From positions 1 through 64,000 of the forward strand of contig JACGCN010000080.1 in the NCBI GenBank assembly GCA_014905825.1: a DNA stretch of 64,000 nt, written 5' to 3'. The number at the start of each line of letters is the position of its first letter. The stretch's first letter is position 1. A model generated the notes under the pieces. The model searched no databases. It saw only the letters and a list, made by a program, of their open reading frames with translations, and was not told where the DNA came from. Made by a program: the position numbers and the translations under genes. This document shows, piece by piece, positions 38,501 to 50,350 of the stretch. The stretch comes from Lyophyllum atratum (lineage: Eukaryota > Basidiomycota > Agaricomycetes > Agaricales > Lyophyllaceae).

Positions 38501-41500
38501 CAATTAGCGATGATAGTTGGCACGTTTTCATGAAACGCTTCGCAGCATCTGTTCAGCATATAACAGGGCAGGAACTGGAAGTTAAAGCAGCGTCTGAAAG
38601 TGATACTATCGTGGAACAGGAGTTGGAAGAGTTGAGAATTAAAGTGGAAGAGCTCAGCGACGAGGTATGTCTCTTCTTCCCTTGAATTACTGTGCTGAAT
38701 TTGCCACAGAGGACAGAGTTGCGCAACGAACTCAACGAAAAGGTTGCTGAGATCAATACACTGAAATCACTACCCCTCAACCTGCCGGTTCCTCAAACAA
38801 AGTCCGTTGGCAAAAGTGGTTCTGAGGTACAATTTTCTCTCATTTCCGTTGATGTTCGAATAATCAGGCATGCAGAACTTCCATGGTCTAGTCCAAAGAC
38901 TTGTACAGAAGGAGAAGCAAGTCCTTCAGCTTCAGACTGAGCTCGATCGTTTTAAAGCGTTGAATCCTGGTGACGGTCGCGACGCTGTACGGTATCACTT
39001 CATTTATCCTTACTCCACTTATGATTGTTCCGTTAGGATGAACGTGCCAAGCGTGAGCGAGATAGAGCGAAATGGAATGCGCTAATGGAAGAGATCGCCA
39101 AGTTGAAGACGAAGGTACGCCCGTTCTATCTATGCTTGCTTGACAATGGTTAGAACCGAATTTAGAATGGTGAACTGGATTCAACTCTCGGAATCAAGGA
39201 AAAGGAGATTACCTACTTGAAACGTGCTTTGGAGTCTGTCTACACACGCTTCGTCTCACGCGAGGAAGCTCGGGGAGAAGATCGAGATGCTGGGATGGAT
39301 GCCGAGCATATTGCCGCGCGAGCAATCGAAAAGTTGACCCAGAAGGATCAACAAATCGTCTCACTTTCCAAGGAGGTGCAAGAGCTTAAAGCACAACTAT
39401 TGGCTAGACCCAAGACCGAAAAGGAATTTAAAGCGAAATCTCCACCTCCGCCTCCACCATCCTCGAAGAAACCAGTGATATCAAACTCACATGGCGCATC
39501 TCCTGCAATCAATTCTTCCTCCCCAGCAACGTCTGCTCCCCCGCCACCGCCGCCTCCACCACCTCCACCACCTCTGCCAGGCCATAGTCACATTCCATCC
39601 ACTCCTCATGCCCCGCCCCCTCCACCTCCAGCGCCACTTTCCCCACCTTCGCCTGGGACGGGCTCGCCCTCTCCAGCGCCTCCACCTCCGCCTCCACCAC
39701 CTCCACCTCCACCTCCACAGCCATCACCAAACGGTGCACCACCTCCACCCCCGCCACCCCCTCCTCCCGGGCCCCTTAGTCCTGGCAGAGTTGGAGGTCC
39801 TCCGCCGCCACCGCCACCGCCCTCTGCCTTCAAGATGAACAGCAGGTTGAAGGTTACCCGTCCTGCCAAACGGCTGAAACCTTTCTTCTGGAACAAGCTC
39901 GCCGGCCCTAGTGTTGCATCAACCGTTTGGAACGATGTGTCTGCCGATGTTCAGTTCAATATGGAGGATTTGGAAGCCACGTTCATCATCGACAATTCTC
40001 CTTCAACCCCCTCACAAATCCTCAGTCCTTCCAGGAAGCAGAACGTCACAACACTCCTTGATATCACGCGTGCCAACAACGTTGGTAAGTAGCGAGCCAA
40101 ATTATTATTCGTCGACCACGTCTCATCTATCGTTCTTTGCAGCCATAATGCTAGCACGTATCAAGATGGGCTTCCCAGAGATTCGTCAAGCATTGCTGGA
40201 CCTAGATGACGATAAGCTATCCGTAGACGATCTAAAGGCAGTTAGCAAACAGCTTCCGACGTCTGAAGAGGTCGGCAGCGACATTCTTATCTTTGAATCA
40301 GAAGTCACTTAACAGTTTTTAGATCGCACGCATCAAGGACTTCGGGGACGTGAAGAAACTGGCCAAAGCGGACCAATATTTCCATCAGGTGATACCTGGC
40401 GTTCTCTATCTTGGTGCTGCTCTCATTGGGAAAGACAGATCATGACCATTCCTCGTCTTGTCGAGCGACTCGACTGCATGCTCTATCGCCGGAAACTTGA
40501 CCTTGACATCGCCGAGATTCGACCAGAACTAAACATCTTGCGCAACGCCTCTCACGAACTCCGGACCTCCAAGAAGTTTAAGCAGATATTGCAGGTTAGC
40601 TATTGTTCGTTAGTATTGGGCAATGTTGACAGCATATGTAGGCGGTCTTGTCTGTTGGTAACGCTCTGAATGGATCGACCTTCAGAGGAGGCGCGCGCGG
40701 TTTTCAACTCGACGCTTTGCTTAAGGTTCGTGACAGCTGATCACTAACTGTAACATACCAACATGCTTATATCTACACGTAGCTGAAGGGAACGAAGACT
40801 GCGAAAGGCGGCGCAGATTGTCCTACCCTGCTCCACTATCTTGCCCGAGTGCTCATGCGGACGGATCCTTCGCTGGTAACATTCATCGAGGATCTTCCCA
40901 ACTTGGAACCCGCAGCCCGAGGTATGTTGCTCATGTGAACAATATGATCCAGTCTCATTTTTGGATGTAGTGTCCGTACAAACGATTTCTCAATCTGTGA
41001 ACGCCTTAGTTTCGGGCTTCAGCCAAGTCGAAACCGAAGTTAAGGAGCTACGTCGGGTCGGAACCTTGGCTGACGATCGGTTCCTTGATGTCATGCAGGT
41101 AAATTATCCTTCACCTTCTCCTACGTGGCAAGGCGTTTTGTTTAACACCTCCTGTAGCCCTTTGTGGCGCAAGTCAGCTCAAGCGTGGACGCATTGAGGA
41201 ACATGAGCAGCAGCTTGGATGGAGAGCTTCGCTCATTACTAGCATACTTTGGTGAAGATCCCAATTCACCAGAAGCACCGAAGCCTGAAGACTTCTTTGG
41301 CCTCGTTGCGTCCTTCTCGTCGTCTCTACAGGTAAACGAAACCAGTGACCTCAGCTCCGTCCTAATGTACTAACCATCCTACTCGTGGCAGAAATGTGCT
41401 CTCGAAGTCCATGACGCGGAGCAGAAGCTCGGAGCACCAACACCAAAAGCACCAGAAGTCGTGGTGGCAGAACCGGAACCGGCTCAGGAGGATGTCAGTC

Positions 41501-41793
41501 GGCTGTATTCTTCCGTCTCTGCAACTCTCACACATTCCGAACAGACTATCAAGGCGGCGCCCGCTCCTTCGCCACAAGCCTTGGGCCCACCACAAGCCTT
41601 GGGCCCACCACCCGCATCCTCGCAAGGATATGCCGCTGGAAAACGATCCGTGGGCCGTGGGGACCTGGACCAGGCCATTCGCAGCATGCGGGAAGGCAAG
41701 CGGAGGGCGCGTCCTACGCGACCATTGAGCAAGATATTCTTGGATGGGGCGAGTGGTGGCGGGCGACCGCAGAGTCGATATTACGATGCATGA
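35534..41793 (+). CDS. Diaphanous-type formin (actin nucleator)
   Basis: Nucleates and elongates unbranched actin for polarity and cytokinesis. Order of parts: an N-terminal Ras-association-like fold (YEYKFFISRTTTVNEAIEGI, about 36018-36080), then a Ser-rich linker; GBD/FH3 (DADFEDMLDDMGLTGEKRNA, VHLSTAKIVWIEEFVV, LRTLASEVLAAICVLS); a coiled coil (about 38560-39400); FH1 with long proline runs (39436-39830); FH2 (RLKPFFWNKLAG, RIKMGFPEIRQAL, GNALNGSTFRGGARGFQLDA, LKGTKTAKGG); and a DAD-like end DLDQAIRSMREGKRRAR. About fifteen introns. Stop TGA 41791-41793. The start at 35534 joins the N-terminal fold to the rest through the intron at about 36174-36218; an earlier in-frame start at 35498 is possible. 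A small duplication, QALGPPQALGPP, lies near the end. Confidence 0.9.
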
Positions 41794-42150
41794 TTATGAC
41801 GCATATACCTAGATGGATTTCACGGATTTACATACCAAGTTGTACACAGGAGTATCTTTATAACATCTTTTTACCCCCTATAGTAAATATGAACGGGCTT
41901 ATCATGACGCATGTTGCTTGACATCAAGCAAGTCAAAGAACGCCGGCAGCCCATGCTTATTTGTCAGATAGCTCGTGTGTATATTATAGTATTTTACATC
42001 ATTGCATTCCTATCGTCAATCCGTCCGTCCAGTGTGGAGCCAGCCAGGACTACGTGAAGAAAAAAGAATCATCTAAGTAATAGCTACAGCGTGGCGAAAA
42101 CATGTGAATGGTAGTCAAAGTCGTGTGGAAAACAAAGAAATCACATAAAT
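41794..42150. other. Convergent 3' region
   Basis: 357 bp between the stop codons of the formin gene and the disordered-protein gene, AT-rich, with several short AATAAA-like stretches but no open frame of note. Confidence 0.5.
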
Positions 42151-43590
42151 CTAAGCAGGTGTCGTGACAGGGTACGGGTACTGCATTGATGCCGGACGAT
42201 GCAAGCGAGGGGTCGCAGCGTTCGAAGCCGGTCGGCTTGGCTGGGTAGCCTGCGTCGATACAGGGCGACTAGGGTGAGTAGTTGTGCCGGACGTCGAAGA
42301 CATGGCTCTCGCAGGAACCTGCGACATGTTATGATGCGAGAGACCGTTGTACTGCTCCGCTACGGCCGCTTGTTGCTGGTATGGCACGTACCCCATCGGA
42401 TATGTCTCGCCATAAGGCCGGAACGCAGGCACAGGTGACTGCGCTGGTGTGGCTGCAGGGAGGGGTTCTGGAGTAGGCTGAGACTGGGTCGGGGTTTGGC
42501 CGGCTGTAGATGGGGTATGGTGGGTGGCACGAGGCCGATCGTGGGGCACGGGGGCAGCGGGCGGAGTAAGGGTATACGAAGCGGGGACCACGGACACGTA
42601 AGGGATATTCTGGGTTTGCTCATTGGGACTCTGGATCCGGAAAATGACCTCGCGCTGTGCCGAGTATGGAAGCGTGGGCAGGCGCGTATCCTGGTGCGTC
42701 CTCGGGAGCGAGGTCGGCGATGTCGTCTCGGAGAAAAGGTCAATGTTGTGGTGGCCTGGCAGGGCGTTCGGGATGTTACCGTACCACGAAGTGGGGCGCT
42801 GTGCGCGACGCTCGCGAGCTTGGCGGCGGCCCTTGGACTCTCCGGGGACGTAGTCGACTGTCACGCGTTCAGCCACCCATGGAAGGTCGTTGAGGTCTCT
42901 GAAGAATTTCTGGATACGAGACGCGTATGACGCTAGGGAGGTGATCGAACGCCGTGGTGAGTCCATTTTCGCGTAATCGGACCCTGGCTGGGGTTCGACG
43001 TAAACAGGACTGCCTATGACTTCTCCAACCGGGACCCTCTCGTGTTCCACGGCTGTAATGTCGTCATCGTGAGTTCCTGTTTCGATGGATTCGTGCGCAG
43101 TATGTGAAGATGACGCAACAGGGGAGGAATTAGCACTAGGCATAGGGTGAGCATGCACTGAACCTGAATGGTATTCAGCCGCTGCTGGTGGTGGCGAGCC
43201 CCCATAATTCTGCTCTGGGTTGTGGCCTCTAGCGAGCGGGCGGCCTTCCTCTGGATGCGGCTGGATCTGGCTGGAACCTTGCTGACGCACGGCTTTCTTT
43301 ACTGCAGCAACGAACCCCCCAACGAATCGTTTACTATCGCTTCTAGCTGAAGTGGGAGCAGGATTTGTGTCGGGGCGGCTTCCTGCAGTATCGAGGTAGG
43401 GAGAATTTGGGTCCACATTAAATGCATCGCTTTCAGGTGCATGCAGCGCGCCTGCGGGTGCGACTACGTATTGTTCTCCCGGAACGGCTGGAGCCTGGAA
43501 GGTCGGGGGAGTTGCTTGCTGACCAGACCGTCCGCTTTGAGGGGTGCCTATTATAGCCGACTGGCGGTGCGGGGGGTTGAATTCGGACAT
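42151..43590 (-). CDS. Disordered Pro/Ser/Gln-rich protein of unknown function
   Basis: One uninterrupted frame of 479 residues, unusual among these intron-rich neighbours. Most of it is low-complexity (Pro, Ser, Thr, Gln, Ala). Two stretches look structured and likely conserved: KRFVGGFVAAVKKAVRQQ near residue 87, and SITSLASYASRIQKFFRDLN followed by DLPWVAERVTVDYVPGE near residues 213-250. I recognise no domain, signal peptide or membrane span. It may be an adaptor or regulatory protein; that is only inference. Start MSEFNPPHRQS at 43588-43590. Confidence 0.7.
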   Translation of the reverse strand: MSEFNPPHRQSAIIGTPQSGRSGQQATPPTFQAPAVPGEQYVVAPAGALHAPESDAFNVDPNSPYLDTAGSRPDTNPAPTSARSDSKRFVGGFVAAVKKAVRQQGSSQIQPHPEEGRPLARGHNPEQNYGGSPPPAAAEYHSGSVHAHPMPSANSSPVASSSHTAHESIETGTHDDDITAVEHERVPVGEVIGSPVYVEPQPGSDYAKMDSPRRSITSLASYASRIQKFFRDLNDLPWVAERVTVDYVPGESKGRRQARERRAQRPTSWYGNIPNALPGHHNIDLFSETTSPTSLPRTHQDTRLPTLPYSAQREVIFRIQSPNEQTQNIPYVSVVPASYTLTPPAAPVPHDRPRATHHTPSTAGQTPTQSQPTPEPLPAATPAQSPVPAFRPYGETYPMGYVPYQQQAAVAEQYNGLSHHNMSQVPARAMSSTSGTTTHPSRPVSTQATQPSRPASNAATPRLHRPASMQYPYPVTTPA

Positions 43591-43904
43591 CGTTCATGAA
43601 TTAGGATAGATATGAATGGAACAGGTGAAAGGGATAATCAGCCTCATGCTTGGGAGCAGTGGTGCATTACCAAACAAAGCATGCCCCGGCACTGCATAAC
43701 ATTCGCATACAAATCGCGTTCCCTTTCTGGCATCCTGGTCACTGGTTCTGCAGTACTATCTGAGACTCAGACCCAACTCAGACCTCGCTCAGACCATAGA
43801 AGAGGATGACGGTGGTATGAGACATCCTCAGGGATTCTCTTCCTAATTCTCATCCCTCTTCTATGTATGTTGCTCAGCAAGGAACAGACACTGCTGGCTA
43901 AACA

Positions 43905-43976
43905 ATCATCTTCAGGAATATGAACTTCTCAGTAAATCTTATCATCTTCAGGAATATGAACTTCTCAGTAAATCTT
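43905..43976 (+). repeat. Perfect 36-bp tandem duplication
   Basis: The unit 43905-43940 is repeated without change at 43941-43976. Each copy contains CTTCAGG and an in-frame ATG. The unit length is a multiple of three, so both ATGs (43920, 43956) read into the same frame of the MYND-finger gene. Confidence 0.9.
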
Positions 43977-45083
43977 ATCGATCTAAATCTTTTCAAGGAA
44001 CCTGCTTGGGAACCTGATGCAATCGATCTACAAATCCACGTCTGGGGTAAGGTAGAAGAAAATCTGAGCACCAGTGTGAGCTCTAGGCTTCGTGCATGTC
44101 ATTTATGATTCTGTGTTCTTTTATGTAACCGTTGCAGCAGCTGGCAAAGATACATGTTGTTGCCCCATACCCCTATCCCAGTGGTTTATCTCACTCTGAA
44201 CCTGGAAAACAAGTGGAACTCGGTCGGTTCCTTGCCGTTGCCTGGTTTGAAGAAATGAAGGTATGTTCAGTCCTTGCTAAACCAGGCCATGTGGCGATCT
44301 CACGAAATTTCCAGTCGTTGGAGAATTGGCTCTGCTGGTCATGCGGTTCGCTACGATTGATTGGTTGAATGCGGAGGTTACTCAAGCCTCATTGCAGCGA
44401 AACCTGGGCGTATATTCCAGCAAGCACCCAATTTCAACTTCATCATAAAGGAACCTTTCTTCCATGGGAAAGCTGTCATTTGCTGTGAAGATTACTCCTG
44501 TCGTAAAAAGTTCGATGATATGGCTATAAAGGCGGACATCGCAGGTTATTCCAACTGCTGAAGTCTGTTTTGCTTACACTCATCGTTTCTCTAATACGAG
44601 CAGGCAAATTTCGCCGTGCCCGCACACAGCACGACGAGTACGGCCTCAAAGAAATGCTGTCGCCAGGAATTCAGCGCAAGCCTGCTGGGCTATGTGCCAC
44701 ATGCGAATCCAGCCCAGCCACTAGGCTCTGCTCAGCATGCCGCTGCATTCGGTCTGTTTACCAGTTCACATGAAGCGGTACTACAGTGTTTCTGACCATT
44801 TTGTCGCTAGCTATTGTGGCCCAGATTGTCAAAAGAAGGACTGGGTTTTGCGCCACAAGAAGAATTGCAAAATGGTATATTTCCGTTCGACCTCATTTAT
44901 CCATTGCACATTTCCCTGAACTGTTGACTCGGATCTTAGGTTAATTCCCTCACGCGAAGCAGCACAATCGATCTCGCAGGTGATTTGATGGCCCTTTCAG
45001 AGGCTGGCAGGGTCATTGTAGACCGATGTTTCGAGCCCTCCCCAGAAGGAGAGGATGATGGTTGTGGTCATCATCTTGACTAA
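43920..45083 (+). CDS. MYND zinc-finger protein
   Basis: The MYND finger reads CATCESSPATRLCSACRCIR|YCGPDCQKKDW...HKKNC, with an intron between R and Y, giving the full C-X2-C...C-X2-C...C-X3-C...H-X3-C set. Upstream exons join as LSTS|QLAKIHVVAPYPYP, EEMK|SLENWLCWSC|AKPGRIFQQAPNF and DIA|GKFRRARTQHDEYGLKEM; the phases match. This arrangement (C-rich segment, helical linker, MYND) is common in large Agaricomycete families of unknown role, probably protein-protein adaptors. The start is unclear because of the 36-bp duplication: ATG 43920 or 43956. The 3' end may be TAA 45081-45083 through an intron, or TGA at 44917-44919 without it. Confidence 0.7.
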
Positions 45084-45374
45084 CGTTCCAGACCATCCGA
45101 TAGAAACTCTTGAACGCCAAAGGAGACACGGAGGCCAGGTCCTTGTCTAGCTTAGGCGCTATGGTACTATGAAGATAGCGTATTCTCTCGATCACTAGAG
45201 ACGAACAAAAATAATATTACCGTTCTTTCTCTCATGGTGGAATATTCTGATGTGAGCTACAAAGGCCACAATGCGATATCAGCACCTCACGGTGTACATC
45301 CCAAAGGGGCGGATATGCAATGTTTTTGCAGGAATTACAGGTTATTACACACGAAACAGTATATATAGCATGCC

Positions 45375-48300
45375 TCATAAGAAGGGGACGTTCTTCATCT
45401 CTCCAGCCGCCAACAAATCCTCATCAAAAGCCTCGTCCCCAGCATCCTCATGGTCGTCCATCTTGCCCTCCTCGCCATCTTCACCCTCTGCACCATAGTG
45501 TGGTTCCTCCTCCTCATCATCATCATCGTCCATGCCGAAGTGCATCTCATCCAGGGTCCCCGGCATACTCGTCATGCTCCGCCTACGCTCCCGTCTCCTC
45601 CGCTTCCGATCTATTCCCTCTCCATCCTCACCCTCATCGTCATCCGAATCATACGACACCGACGAAGACGAGTCCGGGCTCGTACTCCGCCGACCGCCCG
45701 CCATCAATGATGTCTGTGAAAACCCAAGCGTGTTGCTCAACTTCTCAAACGACGAGAACTGCCGCAGGTGCGAGTTCTTGCGTTCGTGCTCTTCTTCTTC
45801 CGCGGGTGCTGGTGACATGCGAGTGGAGCCTTGCCGGCTCGGCACAAGACTGAAGTTGCGCAAACGCGCGAGGGCGCTGCGATTGGACGTGTCGGAGCGT
45901 GCGCTGAGTGCAGGAGATGGTGGTGAGAAGTCTGGCAGGGGGAAGTCCTGCATGGGCGCCTTCCAGTAGTTGAAGTCAGTGAACTCGGGCATCCATTTGC
46001 GGTGGATGGGTGGGAACATCTGGTCCACCAGGTCGGTCATGTGGATATAGCTGGAGACAATCGTAAGTCTACCCGAAACAAAACGATGATGTCGATGACA
46101 TACGAGGACTTGTAACCTGCTAGCTCGAGCAGCTCCATCTTAACCTCTCCTGATGAATCGATGGTGAATATACGTGCACTCGGTACGTTCACACTACGAT
46201 ACGACAGGGCGTCCGTAATACGGTTCCCAAACCCAGCATAGAAAGGATTCCGTGACGCTTCTCCAAACAACCTTTGGATGTCCCGCAAACACGCCATTTT
46301 GAACACCTCGGGTTTGCGCATGATGACCTCGCTAGTAAAAAAGAGGAGGTCAGTCGCAACCCCTGCCGGATACCCGATGAGATTCACCGATGCAGCGAAG
46401 CCATGAGCCGGTCGGGGCTCATGATGACAGGGCCCTCCGGGAGCTGGTAGTCATTCTGCTTGATCCCCTTCAGATAATCACGCGTCGCGTCGGCCTGGCC
46501 AATAGCGCGTGAGGTGAGGTACATGATCTTGTACCCATTCCGCGTGATATCCGTGTAGAGTTTCGCAACGCCGAGATGCGTCCAGTCGCGTCCAATCATG
46601 GCGAAGACGTGGCCCAAGCCATCAGACCTAAGAAAAGAAGAGCAATGTCAGCAAAGCTACTATACGATGCAAGTTGACGATGCATGAACATACTTTGTTA
46701 TTGTACCGTCGATGTCGGAGACAACTACAAAGTCCGTCGAGTCCCAGACGAATATACGCGCAGTGCACGCAATTGTTCCAGAGGTGGAGAGGGAGAACGT
46801 GATGGTGTTTGCGCCAGGCTTCAGGTTCAAGGCTTTCTAAACGCACAAGTTTATTCAGTTGCCTGAACACAGATTTCAGAGTGACAACGTACCAGCTGGT
46901 CAGAGGTCAGGCGCAGCGTTTTCGCGAACTTGCGAGACACCGCTGGAGAGACAGGAGCCACAACCGGGGTTATCTTGGCTGGTGACTGCACTGGCGTCGA
47001 AGGATACGCGGGGGCTGACTCGGCCGGCGGGATTTCCCTGGAAACTCTCTTGGGTTCAAAGCTGACGGCATCAGGGGTCATCACACCCTAGGACGAGGAA
47101 AAGTGAAATTCAGCTTTTAAGAGTAATGGGAACGGGTGCCTCAACTCACATCAAGAGGTGCCGACGTTGTGCCCCGAAGTCCAGGCCGCTCAGTCTTCAG
47201 CCCTGGAGCTGCCAATAGTTCAGCATCCATCTTCTCCGCCTCGGTCTTCTTCCGCCCACTCCGATTCCACCAATGGACCCAGGACGAGGAAGTTGGCTTG
47301 CCTTGCGGTTTCTCTGGAGGCTCTGATTTCGACCGATGATGGTGCCTTTCTTCGGGCTGTTCATCTGAAGAAGGAGCGGGAGACAGTAGCCGCTCTTCTA
47401 CTTCTTCATCAGAGAGGGGCGACGCTGGACGTGATGGCACATCTTGAGCTGTCTCTTGTAAGGCCGCATCGCGCCAGTGGACGAGCGCGCGCATCAGTGG
47501 TGACCCATCGTTGCGAGTTATGTATCTAAGCAAGTGAAGTTAGCCCCAACATAGCGAGGACTGAGTGAGTAACGAACTGGTCACCGGCCCATCTGATCAC
47601 AAGGCCTGGATCGTTAACTAGGTCATCGTCTTCCATAAACCGCTGGAACTCCACTCTTCCTTGATCAAATAACCTCGCCGCTTCGACCTCGTCGCGCCCG
47701 CTGAAAGCCTTGAGCCCGCCTGGCCTCCCGAACCTATTCCTCCTTCCCCTGGTCCCGGCCTCAGTATCTGCACCTTCCTCCGGCTCCGATATTGGCTCTG
47801 CAATACCCTCCGTGGGTGGCACAACACTCAATTCAAATGGTAGCTTCCGACCCTCGATATAGAGGATGAATCTAGTTGGATCCTTGTTGCTGGCTTTGAG
47901 CTGTCCACCCTGGCCAAATGCAACACTCTCCTCTTCCCTCTCGTCCGGCTCGTTGTACTCCTCATTATCCTCGACAAGCTCCTTGATCCTTCGATCCCTC
48001 GCCGGGCTACCTTCCAACTCTGGAGGCACACTCCGACTCCTCCCATGCTCGTGCTCTGCCTCGGCACCTCCATCGTCCTCCTTAAACTCTGGCACATCTA
48101 AGCCTGATAAGTCCATGCTAGCCCTGGGATGAGCTTTCTTCTTATTCCATGACCTGCCGGGGCCCCCCTCGAGCCGTCCGCCCATGCCGAAGGATGCCTT
48201 CATAGGGGAAGGCTGCGGGAACGCGCCCCACTCCCATGAGTATTCCTGGACGGGCGTCAGCACGTTCAATTTGGAAGAAGAGGCCTTATGCGACGATGAC

Positions 48301-49494
48301 GACATCGTGCGCGCGTGGTCGCTCGCGTCTGGCGGCGGTTCTGACGTGGCGCGGAATGAGGGAAAAGGTACTGCCGCCTGTACATCATCGGAATCATTAT
48401 GTGTTAGTCCCAGTCCACGGACTGGCGACGGAGTAGCCGATCCTGGCTACATTGTCAGTGTGATGCCGTGGGTAGAATGAAATCACGCACTGGACTGACT
48501 GCTGGAGGGAAAGCGATACATTCCGGATGATCTAACGGTGCGGTCCGACCTTTCGCGATCATGGCGTGAGTGGTATCCTTCAACATCAAGGGCGACATCT
48601 GAAGGTCGTCGATGAGTGAAGGGATAAATATAAAGGCCGTGGCACTCACTATCATGATACTCGACCTCGGGAACATGAAGCTGGTCGCGCACAGACTCAA
48701 GAGCCGCGTCAACGCGCTGATCTTGTTCGGACATCTCGGGAGTGATCTTCGCCGATGGTTTGTGAGTAGGAGTTGGAGGTGGCGAAGGTAGACCGGGGGC
48801 AGGTTTCTGGTCATCAAATTGTGAGGGCTCACGCGAGAAGGCGGGACGAGCATAGCTCGGTTTCGGTGTGATATTTACGTTCTTGTCCTCATCACCAGGC
48901 TTTGAGGGTTGTGCATCGAGGTCCAGAAATTCAGGCTCCTGCGTTTCAGCATCTTCCTTTCGCTTCTCCTCTGCATCCTTGATGTGTATTGCGCCTTCGT
49001 CACCTGGCTCCATTTCCTGCTTCTCTTCCGGAGTTCGCTTCGCGCCGAATCTATCGATTGCCACAGGCTCCTCCTGGGGCCCAACCTCGTCTGGGCGAGT
49101 GGGCTGTAGAAGTGGACTGGTAATAAGATCCTCCGGAATGTCGTCCTCCGTTTCGAATACAAAAAAAGCTTCACCAGCTTCGCCGATTTTCATGTTGAAC
49201 GGAATCGGATGCCCATTGACGGATACATTGACCTTGCGGGAAGTGTTGTGTGGCAGTTCTCGTCGTACATCGCGATACACGTACCTTCTTCTCTCCTGGG
49301 CGCAGGACCTGCCATTTTCCAAAACGAACGTGGAAGGGTGAACACACGAGCTCGGTGTCGCCGTCGCCGGTGGGTCGCTGTATGACAATCACGTCAATGG
49401 CGCCGGTGAGAGTGGAAGGGTTGATTGGGGGGAGATCCTTGTAGTATTGATACGGAGCGCTGATTGCGCTGACAGCGCCCCGGATGTAATTCAT
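45375..49494 (-). CDS. PAH1: Lipin/Pah1 phosphatidate phosphatase
   Basis: Mg-dependent enzyme that converts phosphatidate to diacylglycerol at the ER or nuclear membrane. The N-terminal lipin domain starts MNYIRGAVSAISAPYQYYKD and continues VNVSVNGHPIPFNMKIGEAG. The catalytic HAD motif reads VVVSDIDGTITK (about 46690-46725), followed by LGHVFAMIGRDWTHLGVAKL, NGYKIMYLTSRAIGQAD, GPVIMSPDRLMASLHRE and FYAGFGNRITDALSYRSV, then MTDLVDQMFPP. The intervening linker is long, acidic and Ser-rich. The C-terminal tail after the lipin domain has about 190 residues and is strongly acidic (DDDDDEEEEP), with a basic patch RKRRRRERRR. At least eight introns. Start ATG 49492-49494. Confidence 0.94.
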
Positions 49495-49751
49495 GGTGGT
49501 CAGAGAGGACAGAGGACATGTGCGGTCCGAGATATATCTTTCCATTTGGCACGTGCGTATAGTCGGACCATGTGATATCGCGACTACTAGTACTATCTAC
49601 TCTTGTAGCACCAAATCCATCCAATCCATCGATGACTCGGCCCTGCGGTCCATCTTTACTTCTAATGCTCCGCCGCCGCCGCTTCGTGATCATACAAAGG
49701 ACCCATGGGAGGCTGAAAGTGAAAGCACCGATCAGTCTATGAGCCAAACCA

Positions 49752-50212
49752 TCAGAAGGAACTCCGTACTGGAATGTTTCGTTCCCTGCCGTGAAGCTCG
49801 TGATTAGCGCAATTCAAACTGCGAGCGTCGAACGTCTTACCATTTGGTGCCGCCAGGGAAATTGGGAGCTGAAGCGCATGGTTTCAGTCTACCCAACCAG
49901 CGTTCGAACGCGCTACTCACGAATGTAAGGGTCAGGGTGCTTCCTCTCGGCAAGCTCAGCCTCTGCCTTTTCTAAAATGGTAGCTAGTGCGCGGGGGTCA
50001 TGCACATTTCTGTAGGTGTAATCATAAGTCAAGGCATTGAATGAAAGAATTTACACGACGCACCGGTTTCGTTCGAACTCTGCCCTAATTTCCAAGGCCT
50101 GTGGCCTCCACAAGTCCCTCCTGACTGTCCAGTCCAACGCATTTTTTAGGGAACGCTTGTAGAGTGACTTGACATATATCCTGTGCGCCGATGAGAAAGT
50201 GGAGGCGGACAT
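49752..50212 (-). CDS. Complex I LYR subunit NDUFB9 (B22)
   Basis: Accessory subunit of respiratory complex I from the LYR family. Four small exons (50064-50212, 49921-50009, 49841-49868, 49752-49785) give 99 residues. The N-terminus MSASTFSSAHRIYVKSLYKR carries the L-Y-R-type motif (SLYKRSL). Then come NALDWTVRRDLWRPQALEIR, NVHDPRALATILEKAEAEL, ERKHPDPYIPPNFPGGTKWE, and the end RNIPVRSSF with TGA. The order KHPDPYI-P-GG-KWERN is diagnostic of NDUFB9. The small exons hide it from simple frame searches. It is divergent from RRN3 (138 bp between starts) and head-to-tail behind the lipin gene. Confidence 0.92.
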
Positions 50213-50350
50213 GGCGAAAAGGGGAGAGACTCGGAGGAGTCAGGTAGTGAGATTATTTCAGGGACTTTGCCCCAAGCCTGGATTACATAACGCAATCACA
50301 TCCATCAAAAATTGTTTCTTCACGGTGCCGTGCCAGTCACTACCACACCC

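Noticed and set aside
39606..39896. Glycine-rich minus-strand frame.
   Set aside because: Antisense shadow of the FH1 proline runs of the formin.
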